Below are positions 38,110 through 50,548 of a DNA stretch of 64,000 bases, piece after piece. The DNA is from Megachile rotundata (Eukaryota > Arthropoda > Insecta > Hymenoptera > Megachilidae). The stretch is from contig NC_134989.1 in assembly GCF_050947335.1 (NCBI RefSeq), positions 8,611,501 to 8,675,500 of the forward strand, given 5' to 3'. The notes beneath the pieces are model-generated. The model saw only the letters and a program-made list of their open reading frames with translations, made no database searches and was not told the DNA's origin. The position numbers were made by a program, and so were the translations under genes. Within the stretch, counting starts at the first letter, position 1; every line of letters begins with the position of its first letter.

Positions 38110-38990
38110 TGCATCTTTGAGCAGTGCTGCTTTGGGGCACTTCGCTGGATCTCGGACAATTTGTAGTGTGGGTCACTCAGAGATATGGGTCATTTAAGAA
38201 TTTAGGACATTTAAGGATCTAGGGTATTCAGGGGTCTGATGCACTCCACGGGGTTTCAGATAATTATTGGGTCATTCAGGGATGTGGGGCAGAAGGATGG
38301 GGCATTCAGAGGTCTGAGAGCACTCCACTGACTCTTGGACAATTAGTAGCGTGGGGCATTCAGTGATATGAAGGCATTTGGGAGTGTGGGACATTCAAGA
38401 TTATGAGACAATCCGCTAGGTCTCAGACAATTATTGTTGTAGGGCATTTAGAGATGTGGGGCATTCCACTAGGTATCAGATAATTAGTGGTGTGGGGGTA
38501 TTTATGAGTTGTGGGGCACTCAGGAGTTGGAACCACTCCATGGGCTCTCAGGCAAATAGTAGTGTGCTGCCATTTAGGGATATGGGGCATTCAGGGTCTA
38601 ATACAATCCACAGTGTCTCAGGCAGTTAATGGTAGTGTGTGGCATTTTTTGGGGTATGGGGCACTCAAGAATCTGAGACCCTCAACAGTGTCTCGGACAG
38701 TTAATGGCAGTGTGTGGCATTTTTTGGGGTATGGGGCATTCAAGGGTCTGAGACACTAGACACTCCACAGTGTCTCAGACAGTTAATGGTAATGTGTGGC
38801 ATTTTTTGGGATGTGGGGCATTCAAATATCTGAGACTCCAGAAAGTCTCAGGTACTTAATAGTAGTGTGTGGCATTTTTTGGGATGTGGGGCATTCAGGG
38901 TTTGGACAATTAGTATTGTGGGGGCATCTATGGATGTGGGGACGCTGCTGGGTCTCAGGCAATTAGGGGTTTTGGGGTAATCAAGGGTCC
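38110..38990. repeat. G-rich degenerate repeat, unit about 75-85 bp
   Basis: Words such as GTGTCTCAGACAGTTAATGG, TAGTGTGTGGCATTTTTTGG and ATGTGGGGCATTCAGGG recur. The best copies start near 38611, 38686 and 38768. The spacing varies, unlike the exact-period arrays elsewhere in the window. Confidence 0.75.
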
Positions 38991-38999
38991 AGGGCAGTC

Positions 39000-39110
39000 A
39001 GGGGTTCGGGACTGGAAGCTTCCATCGGTATGGTATCGTGGCAGGAAATTAGTAAGCAGGGCAGTGTCATCGGCGAACGACGTCAAAGGCAACGTCGTCC
39101 CTCGATCATC
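39000..39110 (-). pseudogene. Non-LTR reverse transcriptase fragment
   Basis: Read on the minus strand, about 39051-39092 translates to LPLTSFADDTALLT. This contains the FADD catalytic core (motif C) of LINE/Jockey-type reverse transcriptases, where FADDTA(V/I/L)L is the family hallmark. The similarity is short: an in-frame stop lies a few codons upstream of NPDDRGTT, and sequence downstream does not look like the rest of the domain. I read it as a decayed scrap of a retrotransposon. Chance is possible but unlikely for nine consecutive matching residues. Confidence 0.45.
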
Positions 39111-41689
39111 GGGATTTCAAAACTGTAACTTAGAAAGATGCCGCTACCAAAACAGCATCTCCTAAGATCAAAAATAAGAGCATGACCACTTTCTGCATTA
39201 TCGACTGCAATCGATAAGCGGGGTCATGTCCGTCATTCCTATGTCGCGGTTGCGTATTAATACTCACGGGAGCCCATTGTCATTGTGAGAAAAGCGATTC
39301 GCGGGTGGACACCTGGCGGCCGCGGTGGCAAGTTCGCGACCTGCTACTCCCCCATACAAGCGGAATTGATCTACGCAATGTTAGTGTGGAAAAAATGATC
39401 CCCACCACTGAGGGGAAAACTCCTGACGTCAAGAAGCTTGATCGCCGAGAAATGTAACGTGATCCGGGCTGAGGTATATCCGCGAGACAATACGAATGCA
39501 AATGTACAACTTTTTTATTTTTCACTTTTTTGATGTGGAACTTTTTCCAATATATTTTTGACATTTTTCTGGTTAAAATGAGACCAAACACGACATAATT
39601 CGGATTATATTTGCAGAACTAGTGAAAATGAAAGACAGTGCGATTTTCAGCGAAGATCAAGATTGTTGTATTATAATTCTGTGCTGCTAATTTGTTTATT
39701 TTCAATCATTTTTCTTGTAGAATCTTTTCGGTCATATTCGTGACATTTTTCTGATTAAAATGAGACCAAACATGACACAATTTGGGACATATTTACTTGT
39801 AATAACTTATTAAAGTCCTTATAAGGACTTAATAAAGTATAAACGCAACACAAGTAAATATGAAGGAATTACAAGTAAGTACGTTTCGAATTACGTCAAG
39901 TTTGGTTTCACTTTAATTAAGATTAATTTGATCTAATTTAAATTTTACAAATATATTAATAAAAGTTTCATAAGAGACTAAAATATAAATGTTGTATTAC
40001 ACTTCTCCCAATATATTGCTGTTCGTTTACGTTCGATTCGACGTTCTTTCCACTTGTCTACATTCGACAAACTTCAATCAATATAGAAACTGAACGATAT
40101 AAGCAAACGTTCAGACCCGATTGGTTCGCTTATATCGAAGCTTTATCGCACATAAGTACATACGTATGTACACATGTACGTAACAGAGTGTTCGTGAATT
40201 TCGGTGTCCGCAAAAGGCCTTGAAACCGTCTCCCTGCGGATACGAGTGTTTTACCGTATCGGAAAATAGCTAAAGCTGGTACATGTTCGTCATGACTGAA
40301 ATACGAACTGGCGCAAAGAATAATTTAAAAGCTTGTAAATTCGGCATACCTCGAGAGTGTTTCGACGATCGAGCCAAAGCAACGTTTCTGAACAAGTGGA
40401 AACTATAATTAGCCCATTACTCAATACAAAATGCGTCGAAAGTAATTCAAGACCTTGACGGAAATAGGGTCAACTGGTTCTCTCGTGTATAACTCCCCGA
40501 AACTTCGAACGTTTGATTTAACGAAAAGAAATTGCCTCCAGTTAAAATCAATGCCACTTTACGATCGATTAACATCAATTACGTTCATCGAGGTAAACAC
40601 AAACGAGACATGAAATCGCGATTGCACGGTTAATTCCACGTTGCGTAATTACACAGAAAATTGTCTGTGGAGCGAGAAATTGAAAAACAAACTAATGCGA
40701 TCGTCATGCGCGTTAGAAGTGAAACTTTTTTAAGAAAGTACAGGTGGAACAATTGAACTTTTCAAACGGATGTTTCTTTGATTCGAAAGTCGTAACACTT
40801 GTGAAATTAATTATAAAATAAATTAGATTGGAGTTCGCAACGAACGGAAATTTCCTTACATTGTATTAGGGAATATAAATTAGGCACTATATTTGTGATA
40901 TAATATGGACTTTTTACTATAAATACAGAGTTACATTTGTAGGTAAATATATTTTTGTATATTATTACACTAAATATTATAGTAAATATTGTTACAGTAA
41001 ATATCTATTGGAAGTTTAGTCAACCTTCGTGTACACAGTAGTATAAGTATAGAAAATCTTTAAATATTGGCCATATAAGAAATCATATCAAATTTCATAT
41101 AAAAAGGAAAAGCGACAAATAGCGAAAAGACGGCGCCCTCAGTTTTAATAAACGGACCAGAGTTAGATTAGTCTGAATTGAGTTCCGCCCCAACCTCCAC
41201 GAAAGCGTGGATACGTATGGAGGGACGGCTTGCAGATTGTACTGAAATTGCGAGTCGCGGGAATTTCCATCGGTATGACCGGCCGACCTCTGCCAGTTCC
41301 CCACTTCTCTCTCAAGGAACTGAAGGAGAGGTTAAGAGAGGAGAGCACAGAAGTCCGAGAAGGGAACATGAAAATGAGCGAGAAACAAGGAGAGAAACGC
41401 GAAGAAAGGGAGAAGAGAGAAGGTAAATTGGTTGCTGGCGTCCACAGCGATAGAGCCTGGTTTACCGCTGTTTCTGGTTTCCCCGCATCCCATTTACGGG
41501 ATCGCCCTTCTAGAGACGTCCTCTTCGAGGAAAACACCATTGAAGAGGCGACTTTATCTCAGACCTTCCCGAGGTAGAGCATCGCGGTAACTAAAGTACC
41601 CTGGCCACGTGTACCTCCTCTGCTAGATTGAACCCTGGCCGCGATTTATTTCATTCATCATCGGGCGACGACGCGGAAAAACTTTTTTT
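39111..41689. other. Non-coding stretch with dispersed repeats
   Basis: A CpG-containing segment at 39240-39500 may be further retroelement debris adjoining the fragment at 39.05 kb. Two imperfect direct copies of a roughly 85-bp sequence lie at about 39536-39620 and 39720-39805, sharing GACATTTTTCTG, TTAAAATGAGACCAAACA and GACATAATT/GACACAATT. From 40000 to 41650 nothing is recognised. The Arg/Glu-rich frames at 41163-41577 on both strands overlap each other and have no domain. Confidence 0.45.
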
Positions 41690-41870
41690 TATTCATTAAA
41701 ATTTTCACCGAATATTTCTTTATAGAAAGAGGAGGTGTGGTGTAATTCGCGATGAAAAACTGGATTCAATTTTTCATCGAAAAACTCAACCCCCCGGGGA
41801 TTTGAACACGCGACCGTCGGTTTCGTAAGCGGTGAGGATAACCGTTACGCTACCGACGTTATAGAGTTCT
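41690..41870 (-). mobile_element. tRNA-derived SINE head
   Basis: On the minus strand an A box, TAGCGTAACGG (41842-41852), and a B box, GTTCAAATCC (41798-41807), lie 55 nt apart from end to end, exactly the spacing of the internal RNA polymerase III promoter in a tRNA. If numbered as a tRNA, the acceptor strands (ACGTCGG and GGGGGTT) and the T stem do not pair, so this is not a functional tRNA gene. A non-tRNA tail follows towards 41690 on the minus strand. I infer a tRNA-derived SINE, or less likely a lone tRNA pseudogene. Confidence 0.6.
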
Positions 41871-43900
41871 TACTTGATCTTATTGCACAATCTTTTAATT
41901 GCTAAAGATACACTGTTAGTTGATCTATTTTTTTATATATTTTCATGTATGGTAGAGATCTTGTTATGGAGCATACAAGAACATGATTGTTTAAGGATCA
42001 TTTTTGTCCATGCAGATATTTGTACACAACGTCTATGTTTATAAATTAAAAAGTTCAAAAATTTGTTTTGAAAATGTAAAAAATGTTCACGAACTCGCAA
42101 AATGAAAACTTGGAAAGTTTCAAGATTTAAAAATTTCATAAAGATGAGAAGGTCGAGTTCAAGTTTCAGTTATGTCTTCAAGTGTAAACCTACATTGGAC
42201 CCAAGTGCTCTCTAATTCACTAAACATGTCATAAAATGTCATGTATTTGAGTCATACTCAAATACAATATATATGTAACACATATGACTATATTACCTAT
42301 ACAAATAACTGTCCACGGATTTCGGTATACGAGAAGCTTAAAATCCCCCAGCAATAAATTTTCTGTTTGAAAAATTGTGGTGATGTCGATAAGGAACCGA
42401 TGACTCAGAAGTATTCGAAGTAACGAGTCGTTCGAAACGCGCCATAAAGCTAACAAGACACGACGCTAGAATCCCTGAAGAGCGTAGTGGAGAAAACGCG
42501 ATCGCAAGAAAGGTATGCGCTACGGTGTGTCATAAAAATAAAGAAAAAGACGATCTTGTCTCCGGCGATGGTTATGCAACTACGCCGTGGAATTAACAGC
42601 TTCGACACGCAACGATGCACCTGTATAGCGATTTTCGTGACGTACCGGTGATTTGGCGTGTTTAGCAAACGACTTGACGAGTCATTAAACAGAGGAACAC
42701 TGGCAATTAATTATCACGTTTGCGTAATCGCCGCTCGACGGCGGTGGAGGTGTGGTTGCGCAACTATCGCTCATTCTGTTCTCTCCTCTCGTCTCTCCTC
42801 TCCCGTTAATCTCTCTTCACCCCTTTCGTGGGACCCCCCTGACCCATCGTTCCCCGTACCGCGCTTCTCACGTACCTCACAGAACCCGCAGCCTAATCGT
42901 TCGTGCCGGTAACCTTAATTTTTCCTTCTGCGCCGTACGACGATCTCTCGTTTCTCCCCCGATCGATCGATCTCGATTGATTTTTACCACCACGGCCACT
43001 TCGCTCGTGCTTGTCGTCGTTGTTTGCCTTACAAACGAGCCGGCCGATTCTTCGTTCGATAATGGACGTCGTACATCAACGCGCAGGAACGAGCTGGAGT
43101 ACGGTTCTATTAAAACGCTTGCAAATGAGAAAGAAGATTAAATGCCGTGACAGCGATCCTTTACAGAAATTACGAACGGCGGAATTGTAAATTGCGAATG
43201 TGAATGATAAAACAATCGGAGCAAATAGAGATTGTTGGCTGGACTTGGCAAATATTTGAACTTTAATTCAATGAGCAACGTCGTGAACTCTGAGATGATA
43301 GGATGTGTACTTCTTCAAATGTTAAGTTAAATTTTTACATCTTCAATATTTCAAGTTACTAAACTATTAAATCCCTAAATGTTCAAACTTTCAGTTCCCC
43401 AATTCACAAAATAGCCATATTACAAAATTTCCAAATATAATTTGATTTATTCCTTGACAAAAAAATGAATGGCAATTTATATAAAAATACGTCCATGGTT
43501 TCAAAATCATTATGTATTTCTAATGAATTAGGAAGGTTTTATTCTGCTAATTGAAAGCCATATTTCGAGCGTATCTAAAGAAAAAACGAATAACGCGTTT
43601 GAATATTGAAACAGTCATCAGTAATGGTCGAACAATTACAAAGGGGGGAACAACTAATAACTGGTTGAAGTGCTCGTGTTCCATTTACGCGTACTTAAAC
43701 AGGTATCGAAAACGTCCACGTTAATGACTTGTTATACTATTATGCAACTAGGTTTCGAGATCATTTGGCAAACCCGTTGTTTTCAGTCAATAATCAATGT
43801 TTAGCATGAAATTCAGTACAGTGTTATAACTGGAGACGTTGAAAATGTGACGCAAAAGAGAATTATACGAATTGAGGTTATAGGAACCTTGAATTATAGA
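41871..43900. other. Unique non-coding stretch with a CpG-rich island
   Basis: About 42420-43150 is CpG-rich and contains open frames on both strands, the longest 129 codons at 42752-43141. No domain or splice pattern is recognised. Confidence 0.4.
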
Positions 43901-44690
43901 TATGTAGGGGTTTAGGAATATAAGAATATAGTGGTGTGGGTATATTGGAATTCAAGATGTAAAATGGGGGATAGAAGTAATTGAAGATGTAACAAAGTGG
44001 GGATGTAGGGGTTTGGAGATATAGGGGTTTGGGGATATGGGGATTTGGGAGTTTAGGGATTTGGGGATATAGGGATTTGGGGACATAAGGATTTGGAGAT
44101 ATAGTGATTTGGGGATGTAGGGATTTGGGAATATGGGGATTTAGGAGTATGGGGATTTGGGAGTATGGGGATTTGGGAGTATGGGGATTTGGGAGTATGG
44201 GGATTTGGGAGTATGGGGATTTGGGAGTATGGAGATTTGGGAGTGTGGGGATTTGGGAGTATGGGGATTTGGGAGTATGGGGATTTGGGAGTATGGGGAT
44301 TTAGGAGTATGGGGATTTGGGAGTATGGGGATTTGGGAGTATGGGGATTTGGGAGTATGGGGATTTGGGAGTATGGGGATTTGGGAGTATGGGGATTTGG
44401 GAGTATGGGGATTTGGGAGTATGGGGATTTGGGGATGTAGAAATCTAAGGATGTAGGAATATGGGAGTGTAGGAATTTGAAGACATAGGAATTTGGGGAT
44501 ATAGGGATCTGAGGATGTAGGGCAAGAATTTGAAGACACAGGGATTTGGAGATGTAGAAATCTGGAGATGTAGGAATGTGGAGGTATAGGGATTTGGGAA
44601 TGTAGGGACTTAGGGATATAGGATTTCAAAAATATAGAAATTTGGGAATATAGGAATTTGAGAATATAGAAATTCAAAAATATGACTTCA
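43901..44690. repeat. 16-bp GGGATTTGGGAGTATG array and diverged flanks
   Basis: The core at about 44143-44430 is an almost perfect run of the 16-mer TTTGGGAGTATGGGGA, about 18 copies. It is flanked on both sides by diverged units (GGGATATAGGGATTT). The plus strand is G-rich, in GGGG/GGG clusters. The 16-bp period gives open frames in several phases on both strands, and these are not genes. Confidence 0.92.
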
Positions 44691-46980
44691 TGAATATAAA
44701 AATTTAAAGCTATCTAAAGAATCTAAAAATACAAAGATAAAAATCTAAAGACACAAACACAAGGATTTAAGTAAAAAAATATTTCACAAACCACTCATAT
44801 TTTTAACATTATGTCACTTTTTTCCAGAGAATATTCGCAACAATTTATGCAGAAAAATGTATGCCATTGCCGTTGCGAAACCAAAGTTTACCTGCATATT
44901 TCCTTTGGACTTACAAAGAAACGAAGATTACGTCCTCCCCAAAAGGAACTAAAAAAACAAACAAGTCATTCAAACGACCTGAATTCTGCTGCTCGTATAA
45001 GCAGCGAAGTTAAACAATTTTAATGATCAAATTAATTGCTCCGTTTTATACAGATAAGCAATACTTTGAGATTTACATGGAAGATTTAAGAAGTACATAG
45101 TAAGTTCCCGTGTTTGAGGAAGAAGAGAAATAAAATAGAAATGAGAATGTATCATGGACAGGTAACGTTTAAACGCATTCCAGGTCGTAGAATGGAAACC
45201 GCATATGGGATTATCCTTTACCGTGGTACAATTACAAATTTCATGCTGGCACTTAACGCTATGCAAAGTAAGTATCCGAATGAATATTCAAAATGTTCCA
45301 GCAAGAATAATTGCAATTCCAAGTGTCTGCGCTGAATCTCGTAGATTGCGTCGCAACAGCGCTAATTTAAATAGATTTACATTGAAAATAATCGTGCCGA
45401 AACATTCATCGAATTCGATCACGTATAATTGCCAATGATTTTCTGTTTAAAGAAAAATTTTATTCAACTTTTACAAATAAACAAATCATTTTTATTAAAA
45501 ATATTATTGCAAGAATGCAATGAAGAATTAAGGATTATGTATTTTCTTGCAAACTTAAACTTAGCACAAAAGTACTTAACGATAGGTCATTAAATTGCAA
45601 TTATATAAGTGTTAGTTTGTATTTTTATGTCATCAGTTGCATTAAGGAAGTAATGCTTTCATATTGGGTTGTATTAGGTAAATACTATTTTATGATACTT
45701 TTATTATAAATTGTCTTCAGCGAATACTATTTTATAATTCTTTCAGATCAGTTCCATTAAAAATTCATTTACATATAAACAGCCTAATATAATATCACTT
45801 ACACTTCATATAAACAGCCTAATATATTCAGTTGCACCCACCAATATCATCTTAAGAAAAAAGAACTAACATTAATCATTAATTACCAATTTATATAACA
45901 AAAGTTGAAATAGCCCAAAATGTGAAATAATAAAGAAATGTCAAAGATGTCATTTGAACCGTCCCGGTAGGTCTAACAGCTAGGCAGCATTTACGGTTTC
46001 GACGTAAATAACGGGTGGCAGATAGCAGTTGGATGATAGATAAAAAAGAAGAGAAGAACTCGCAGGCAGAGCAGACGGGAGAAGAACGTGAGGGCTGAGC
46101 CCTTAGTTAATACGAGACAGGGAATGCCGGACAAGAGAAGAAGAAGAAGAAGAAGGGAAGGTTAGGGGAACGAAGTCCGGACACCTAGGAGGTATGTACG
46201 AGCAGAGAGAACGAAAAGAGACAACAGGCCTGTAGGTATTATAAATCAAGAAGAGGTCCGTAAAGGGAACGTCGGTGGCGAAGGCGAAAGAAGAGCGAAG
46301 AAGAAACTCGCGATGGAGGACGAGGGGAAGGTACACACAGGGGTAAGGGATAAGGGAAGGCACGGTCGTACATCACTGGCGGTATTTACGACGTACCATC
46401 GTAAATCAATGATCGCACGAACAGCGCGGTTCAACGAAATTCCTCTTCCCTTCCTATATGCTCTCCCTTACCTTTCATCCCCTTCCTTCCGACCATTCCC
46501 TCGCTTCCTGTACACGGCCCGATGTGAGAATCTGTCCAGCCATACATCGCCTCAGACGACGGATGCTGAAGTCTAAGAATCTTTGAAGGAATCCTTGCCC
46601 TTACAACCGCCCAAGATATATCGACGAATTATCCGCCAAGACAAAAACAATTTGTCTTCGGTATCAGAATTTTCGAGCGTAAGACGAATTCATCGGCCCT
46701 GCTCGTTTCCTAAGGCGATTTATGCAACCATCCTGCCAGATTTTATGTCACGTTTTTAACCCCTTCATCTGACGCATAGTTGTGGCGCTCTGGATTATGG
46801 CCAGACTGCAGTTAACTTATGGCTACTCATGGATCGTTATCACTTTGGGAAGCTTTAGGAAGTTTAGCTGAATTTTCATTCTTTACAGATGGATTTTACG
46901 GGACTGTTCTTGTAATCTGTAATGTGAATGTGTATACTGAGATTGTCCCTAGATCTGTATGCTAAGGTTCTTAGATTTCA
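44691..46980. other. Unique non-coding stretch
   Basis: AT-rich to about 45950, then a purine-rich and CpG-containing segment at 46010-46740. Overlapping short frames lack recognisable motifs. TTAACCCCTTCATCTGACGC near 46758 looks like a single piggyBac-type end, but the opposite end was not found. Confidence 0.4.
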
Positions 46981-47520
46981 AGTTCATAGGTTTTGGGATT
47001 CCAAAATTCTGAAGTTTCTATGTTTATAGGCTGCTAAATTTTGGGGTTCTGAGATTCCAAGGTTCCAATATCCCAAAATTTTTAATTCCAAGATACCAAG
47101 GTTCCAAGATCCCAAGATTCCATGAATCCAAGATCCCAAGCTGATCAAAATTGCAAGGTTCTAAAGATTCCTGCAGTTCCTAAAGTTTCTGAGGTTCCCA
47201 AGGTTCCTAAGGCTCCAAAGTTCCAAAGATTCCAAGTTTCCACATACCCAAGACTCCAAAGTGCCTAAACTCAGAAAATGAAAAAATTCTCAGATCCCAA
47301 AATTTCAAGATTCTAACATTCCAAGATTCCAACATCCACAAAATTCTAAAATTCCAAGATTCCATGGTCCCCAATAACTAAACTTTAACTCTCAGGTTTC
47401 AGGACTCCTTAGATCCCAAGATCCCTATATCTCCACATTCCTATATCCTCAAATCCCTCTATCCCTCTAAGCCCCTACATCTCTACAATCCAAATCTATG
47501 TCCCCATAGAACTTCATCCC
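46981..47520. repeat. Degenerate CCAAGATTCC-type repeat
   Basis: Variants of GATTCCAAGATCCCAAGATT and TTCTGAAGTTCC recur without a fixed period. Divergence is high. Confidence 0.6.
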
Positions 47521-48286
47521 TTCATAGTTCATCAACCTTGACCTCCCATCAAATAGAAACCACAAACCCGTCTTCCATAGACAAGGAAGTCAACCCATAA
47601 GGTTAACAGTATTGAAACTATTTCACTTTTCTCCTACCAAGTACTAAATATCTACTCTAACCTACTTCATAATCCTAAACCAACAGATTAAACCGTATCG
47701 TTTAGCATCCTCCCACGCTGTTAACGAGGAGCCTCTTCCGGTTCGACACATTTGGTAAACAGAAACGAAGCACTCGAAAAAAGTTACAGAACGGATCAAA
47801 GCGACCGTATGCCTCCCAAAGAGAGGCAGAAACGTAAAAGGTCAGTTGCAGGCTGCGAAGCATTGTTTGTCGGGGCCCTTTAAACATCGTTTAAACCGTG
47901 ACTCTTGCCAGGCCAGGAAGGATCGTTTTAACGAGGTTTGGGACAGACCAGGTCAGATCTGGCGAGGCACGATTACGCCACGAGGCGATGCCCTTTTCAG
48001 CGTTACAGGACACCTCGAGGAATCAGCTTCCCTCGTTCGACACAAAGGTGGATGTATCTCGTCACAGCTGATCCCGGGTGATCCGTAGAAAATCACGTTG
48101 CGAGATTGCCGGGACCCCTGTGCCGAGTCATTCTCCCTCGAGGAATCCTTACATCTTTTCGCGTTGCTTGCAAAATACTTGGGATCGGGTGGATTGATTT
48201 TTGATCGCTTTTTTATGGGAGACGCATCAAATGGTTTCAATGATTTTGGTTCGTTCTAGGACGAAAATAGGAGTATGGTTTTTTAA
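47521..48286. other. Unique non-coding stretch
   Basis: A CpG-containing island at 47700-48200 has overlapping short frames of 61-95 codons on both strands. None is recognisable. Confidence 0.4.
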
Positions 48287-48499
48287 CACTAAACATACCG
48301 GCATGTAATGTGTATTTAATTTGAAATTAAAAATGAAGTTCAAAAATAAATAAACGACGAGGCATAAATTAGTACACACATTTATTCTTTATCTTGATGA
48401 AAATCAACTCTGATTTCAAGGAATGTATTTTAACAAAATGTGTACCTTATAGTTAGAAACTTGTGGAGCGGTCATTTGACCAGTTTGGTAGTTTTAGTG
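48287..48499. mobile_element. TTAA-flanked MITE, 213 bp
   Basis: TTAA lies at both borders (48283-48286 and 48500-48503). The left end, CACTAAACATACCGGCATG, matches the inward-read right end, CACTAAAACTACCAAACTGG, over about 14 positions with a few differences. The element has no coding capacity. Border and size agree with a piggyBac-type miniature element, a different family from the two at 20.4 and 24.0 kb. Confidence 0.7.
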
Positions 48500-48503
48500 T
48501 TAA

Positions 48504-49275
48504 ATTTTAGGGAATTGAACATATAGAAACTTGGAAATTTAAAGATTTAGAAATGTAGGTACTTGAAAAGATGGAAACTTAATAGGATCTGGAAAATTAG
48601 GTATTTGAACATTTGGATATTTAGGAGTTTGGAAATCTGGAAACTTAAAAATTTAAAAATTTAGGGGGCTTGAAGACTTAATGATTTGGGAATTTGGGGA
48701 ATGGAAACTTAGAAACTTTAAAATTTAAAAAATTAATAAATTTGGAAATTTGAGAATTATAAACTCTAGAAATTTGGAAATTTGGGAATGTGAATATGTG
48801 AAAATTTGGGAATGTGAATATGTGAAAATTTGGGAATGTGAATATGTGAAAATTTGGGAATGTAAAAATCTGAGAATATGAGAATATAAATATGAGACAA
48901 TTTTAGAATATAAAAATGTGAAAATTTGAGAATGTAAAAATCTGAGAATTTAAAAATGTAAAAATGTGAAAAATTCAAAATGTAATCATCTGAGAATGTG
49001 GGAACATCAAAATCTGAGAATTGGTAATGTAAAAATCTGAGAATGTGGGAATATAAAAATGTGAAAATTTGAGAATGTAAAAATGTGAGAATTTGGGAAT
49101 TTAAAAATCTGAGAATGTGGAAATATAAAAATATGAAAATTTGGAAATGTAAAAATGTGAAAATTTGAGAATGCGGAAATGTGAAAATTTGAGAATATAA
49201 AAATGTAAAAATTTGAGAATATAAAATTCTAAAAATTTATTAATGCGAAAATGTAAAAATCTGAAAATGCAAATA
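48504..49275. repeat. Degenerate GAATGTGAATATGTGAAAATTTGG array
   Basis: The best block is at 48780-48860, where the 24-bp unit GAATATGTGAAAATTTGGGA plus ATGT repeats almost exactly. Later copies (AAAAATCTGAGAATGTGGG) are diverged and irregular up to about 49270. Confidence 0.75.
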
Positions 49276-50548
49276 AGGCATATTGCATCCTAACATAGTA
49301 CCATACCTCCTATGAACCCAACAACAAATTAATTAATATTTAACAACACATTAATCACTTTTCGTCCAGTAGTCGCCAACGTGTATGATTTCCGGTCGGT
49401 AAAGTGTTCAAAATAGAAGGCAGGGAACATGCGATGCGTACCATCTTTGCAGAGACAGCCGTAAAAAAGGCGCGGTGAAAAAGATGAAAGTGACCCTCGA
49501 ACGGACTTTGAAAAGAGCCATAAAAGTACAATGAGGGGTTAGAAGGAAGACGCCTTCGCTTTTCCACGTGCTGGATGATGACAGGAAAGGGGGCGTTCAA
49601 CGGAGAGCCCAGAAAATTCGTGTTTTTCACTGAGACGTCGGAAAAAGATTACAAAGGACAGAAAGGGGACGAAACCTTTCTAATATCTTCAAGATCCACC
49701 GAGTGTCTTTGCTTAGGTGATGAAACTTTCTCACACTCGTTACATTCAATGCTTTGTTATCGATGCGAACGTGAATTAGTTGTCTCTTCTTTGTTAAGTA
49801 TTAATAACTTTTTTTTTATTATTTAAGTTGACTTGTACGCAGAAAATATCGCGTGCTCGAGCCTCTAACTTTTTATCCTAATTTACTGGTCGCTTTGCTA
49901 ATCTTATTTGCTCGAACTGGACGCATTTAATTCCATTAGTGAAATTAAAGTTCGAGCTGGAGCATTTAACTGCGGATCGATGCTACTAACCCGCAAAACC
50001 ATTAAGATAAACCTTGATGGCGAAGTCAATTCTGAATATCGCGATATCAGAGAACTTTCTGTGGCCTACTCGTTCCATTTCTTACAATGGATAATGGATA
50101 CGTCAATTCGACTATCTTTTTGCTTACGGAATAATAAAATCATCATTTGTAAATGAATTTTTATTAAATGCATTGAACTTAAAAATTGTATTAAGTATAA
50201 CATACTGAAATATTATTAAAAATATGCGTCTAATGTACGTCATTTTTATCTTGTTATACATACACATATAGACTGCACCAAAAGCGTACTATACCAAAAA
50301 AGTTTGACACTTGGCGGAGACAGCGCAATGACAGTTCCACTCGCATATCATAAAAATAAAATAGAGTTCCTCCATCAACTTGCTAATATTAGAAAGAGAA
50401 AAATCAACTGAGGATCATTGAATTCAATGTCTCACGTTTTGCGCAGTCTATTTCAATATGTGTACACATAAAAAAGTGGCATCTAAATGTACGAAAAGTA
50501 CAAGTTCAGCAAAAACGAGTAGGAGAGAAAATCGAAAAGGAGACTCAC
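49276..50548. other. Non-coding sequence downstream of the MBD-like exon
   Basis: If the MBD-like gene is spliced as predicted, this is the start of its intron (donor GTGAGT at 50543-50548, read on minus). No candidate following exon was recognised here. Short frames at 49355-49826 and 49908-50156 lack motifs. Confidence 0.5.

Noticed and set aside
41788..41859. Functional tRNA gene
   Set aside because: A and B boxes are present, but acceptor, T and anticodon stems do not pair.
44141..44677. 178-codon ORF of Pro-Asn-Pro-His-Thr-Pro-Lys-Ser repeats
   Set aside because: It is generated by the 16-bp array; three frames are open at once.
46755..46800. Solo TTAACCCC string as a MITE end (also near 3833 and 4070)
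   Set aside because: No inverted partner with TTAA was found within a few hundred bases.
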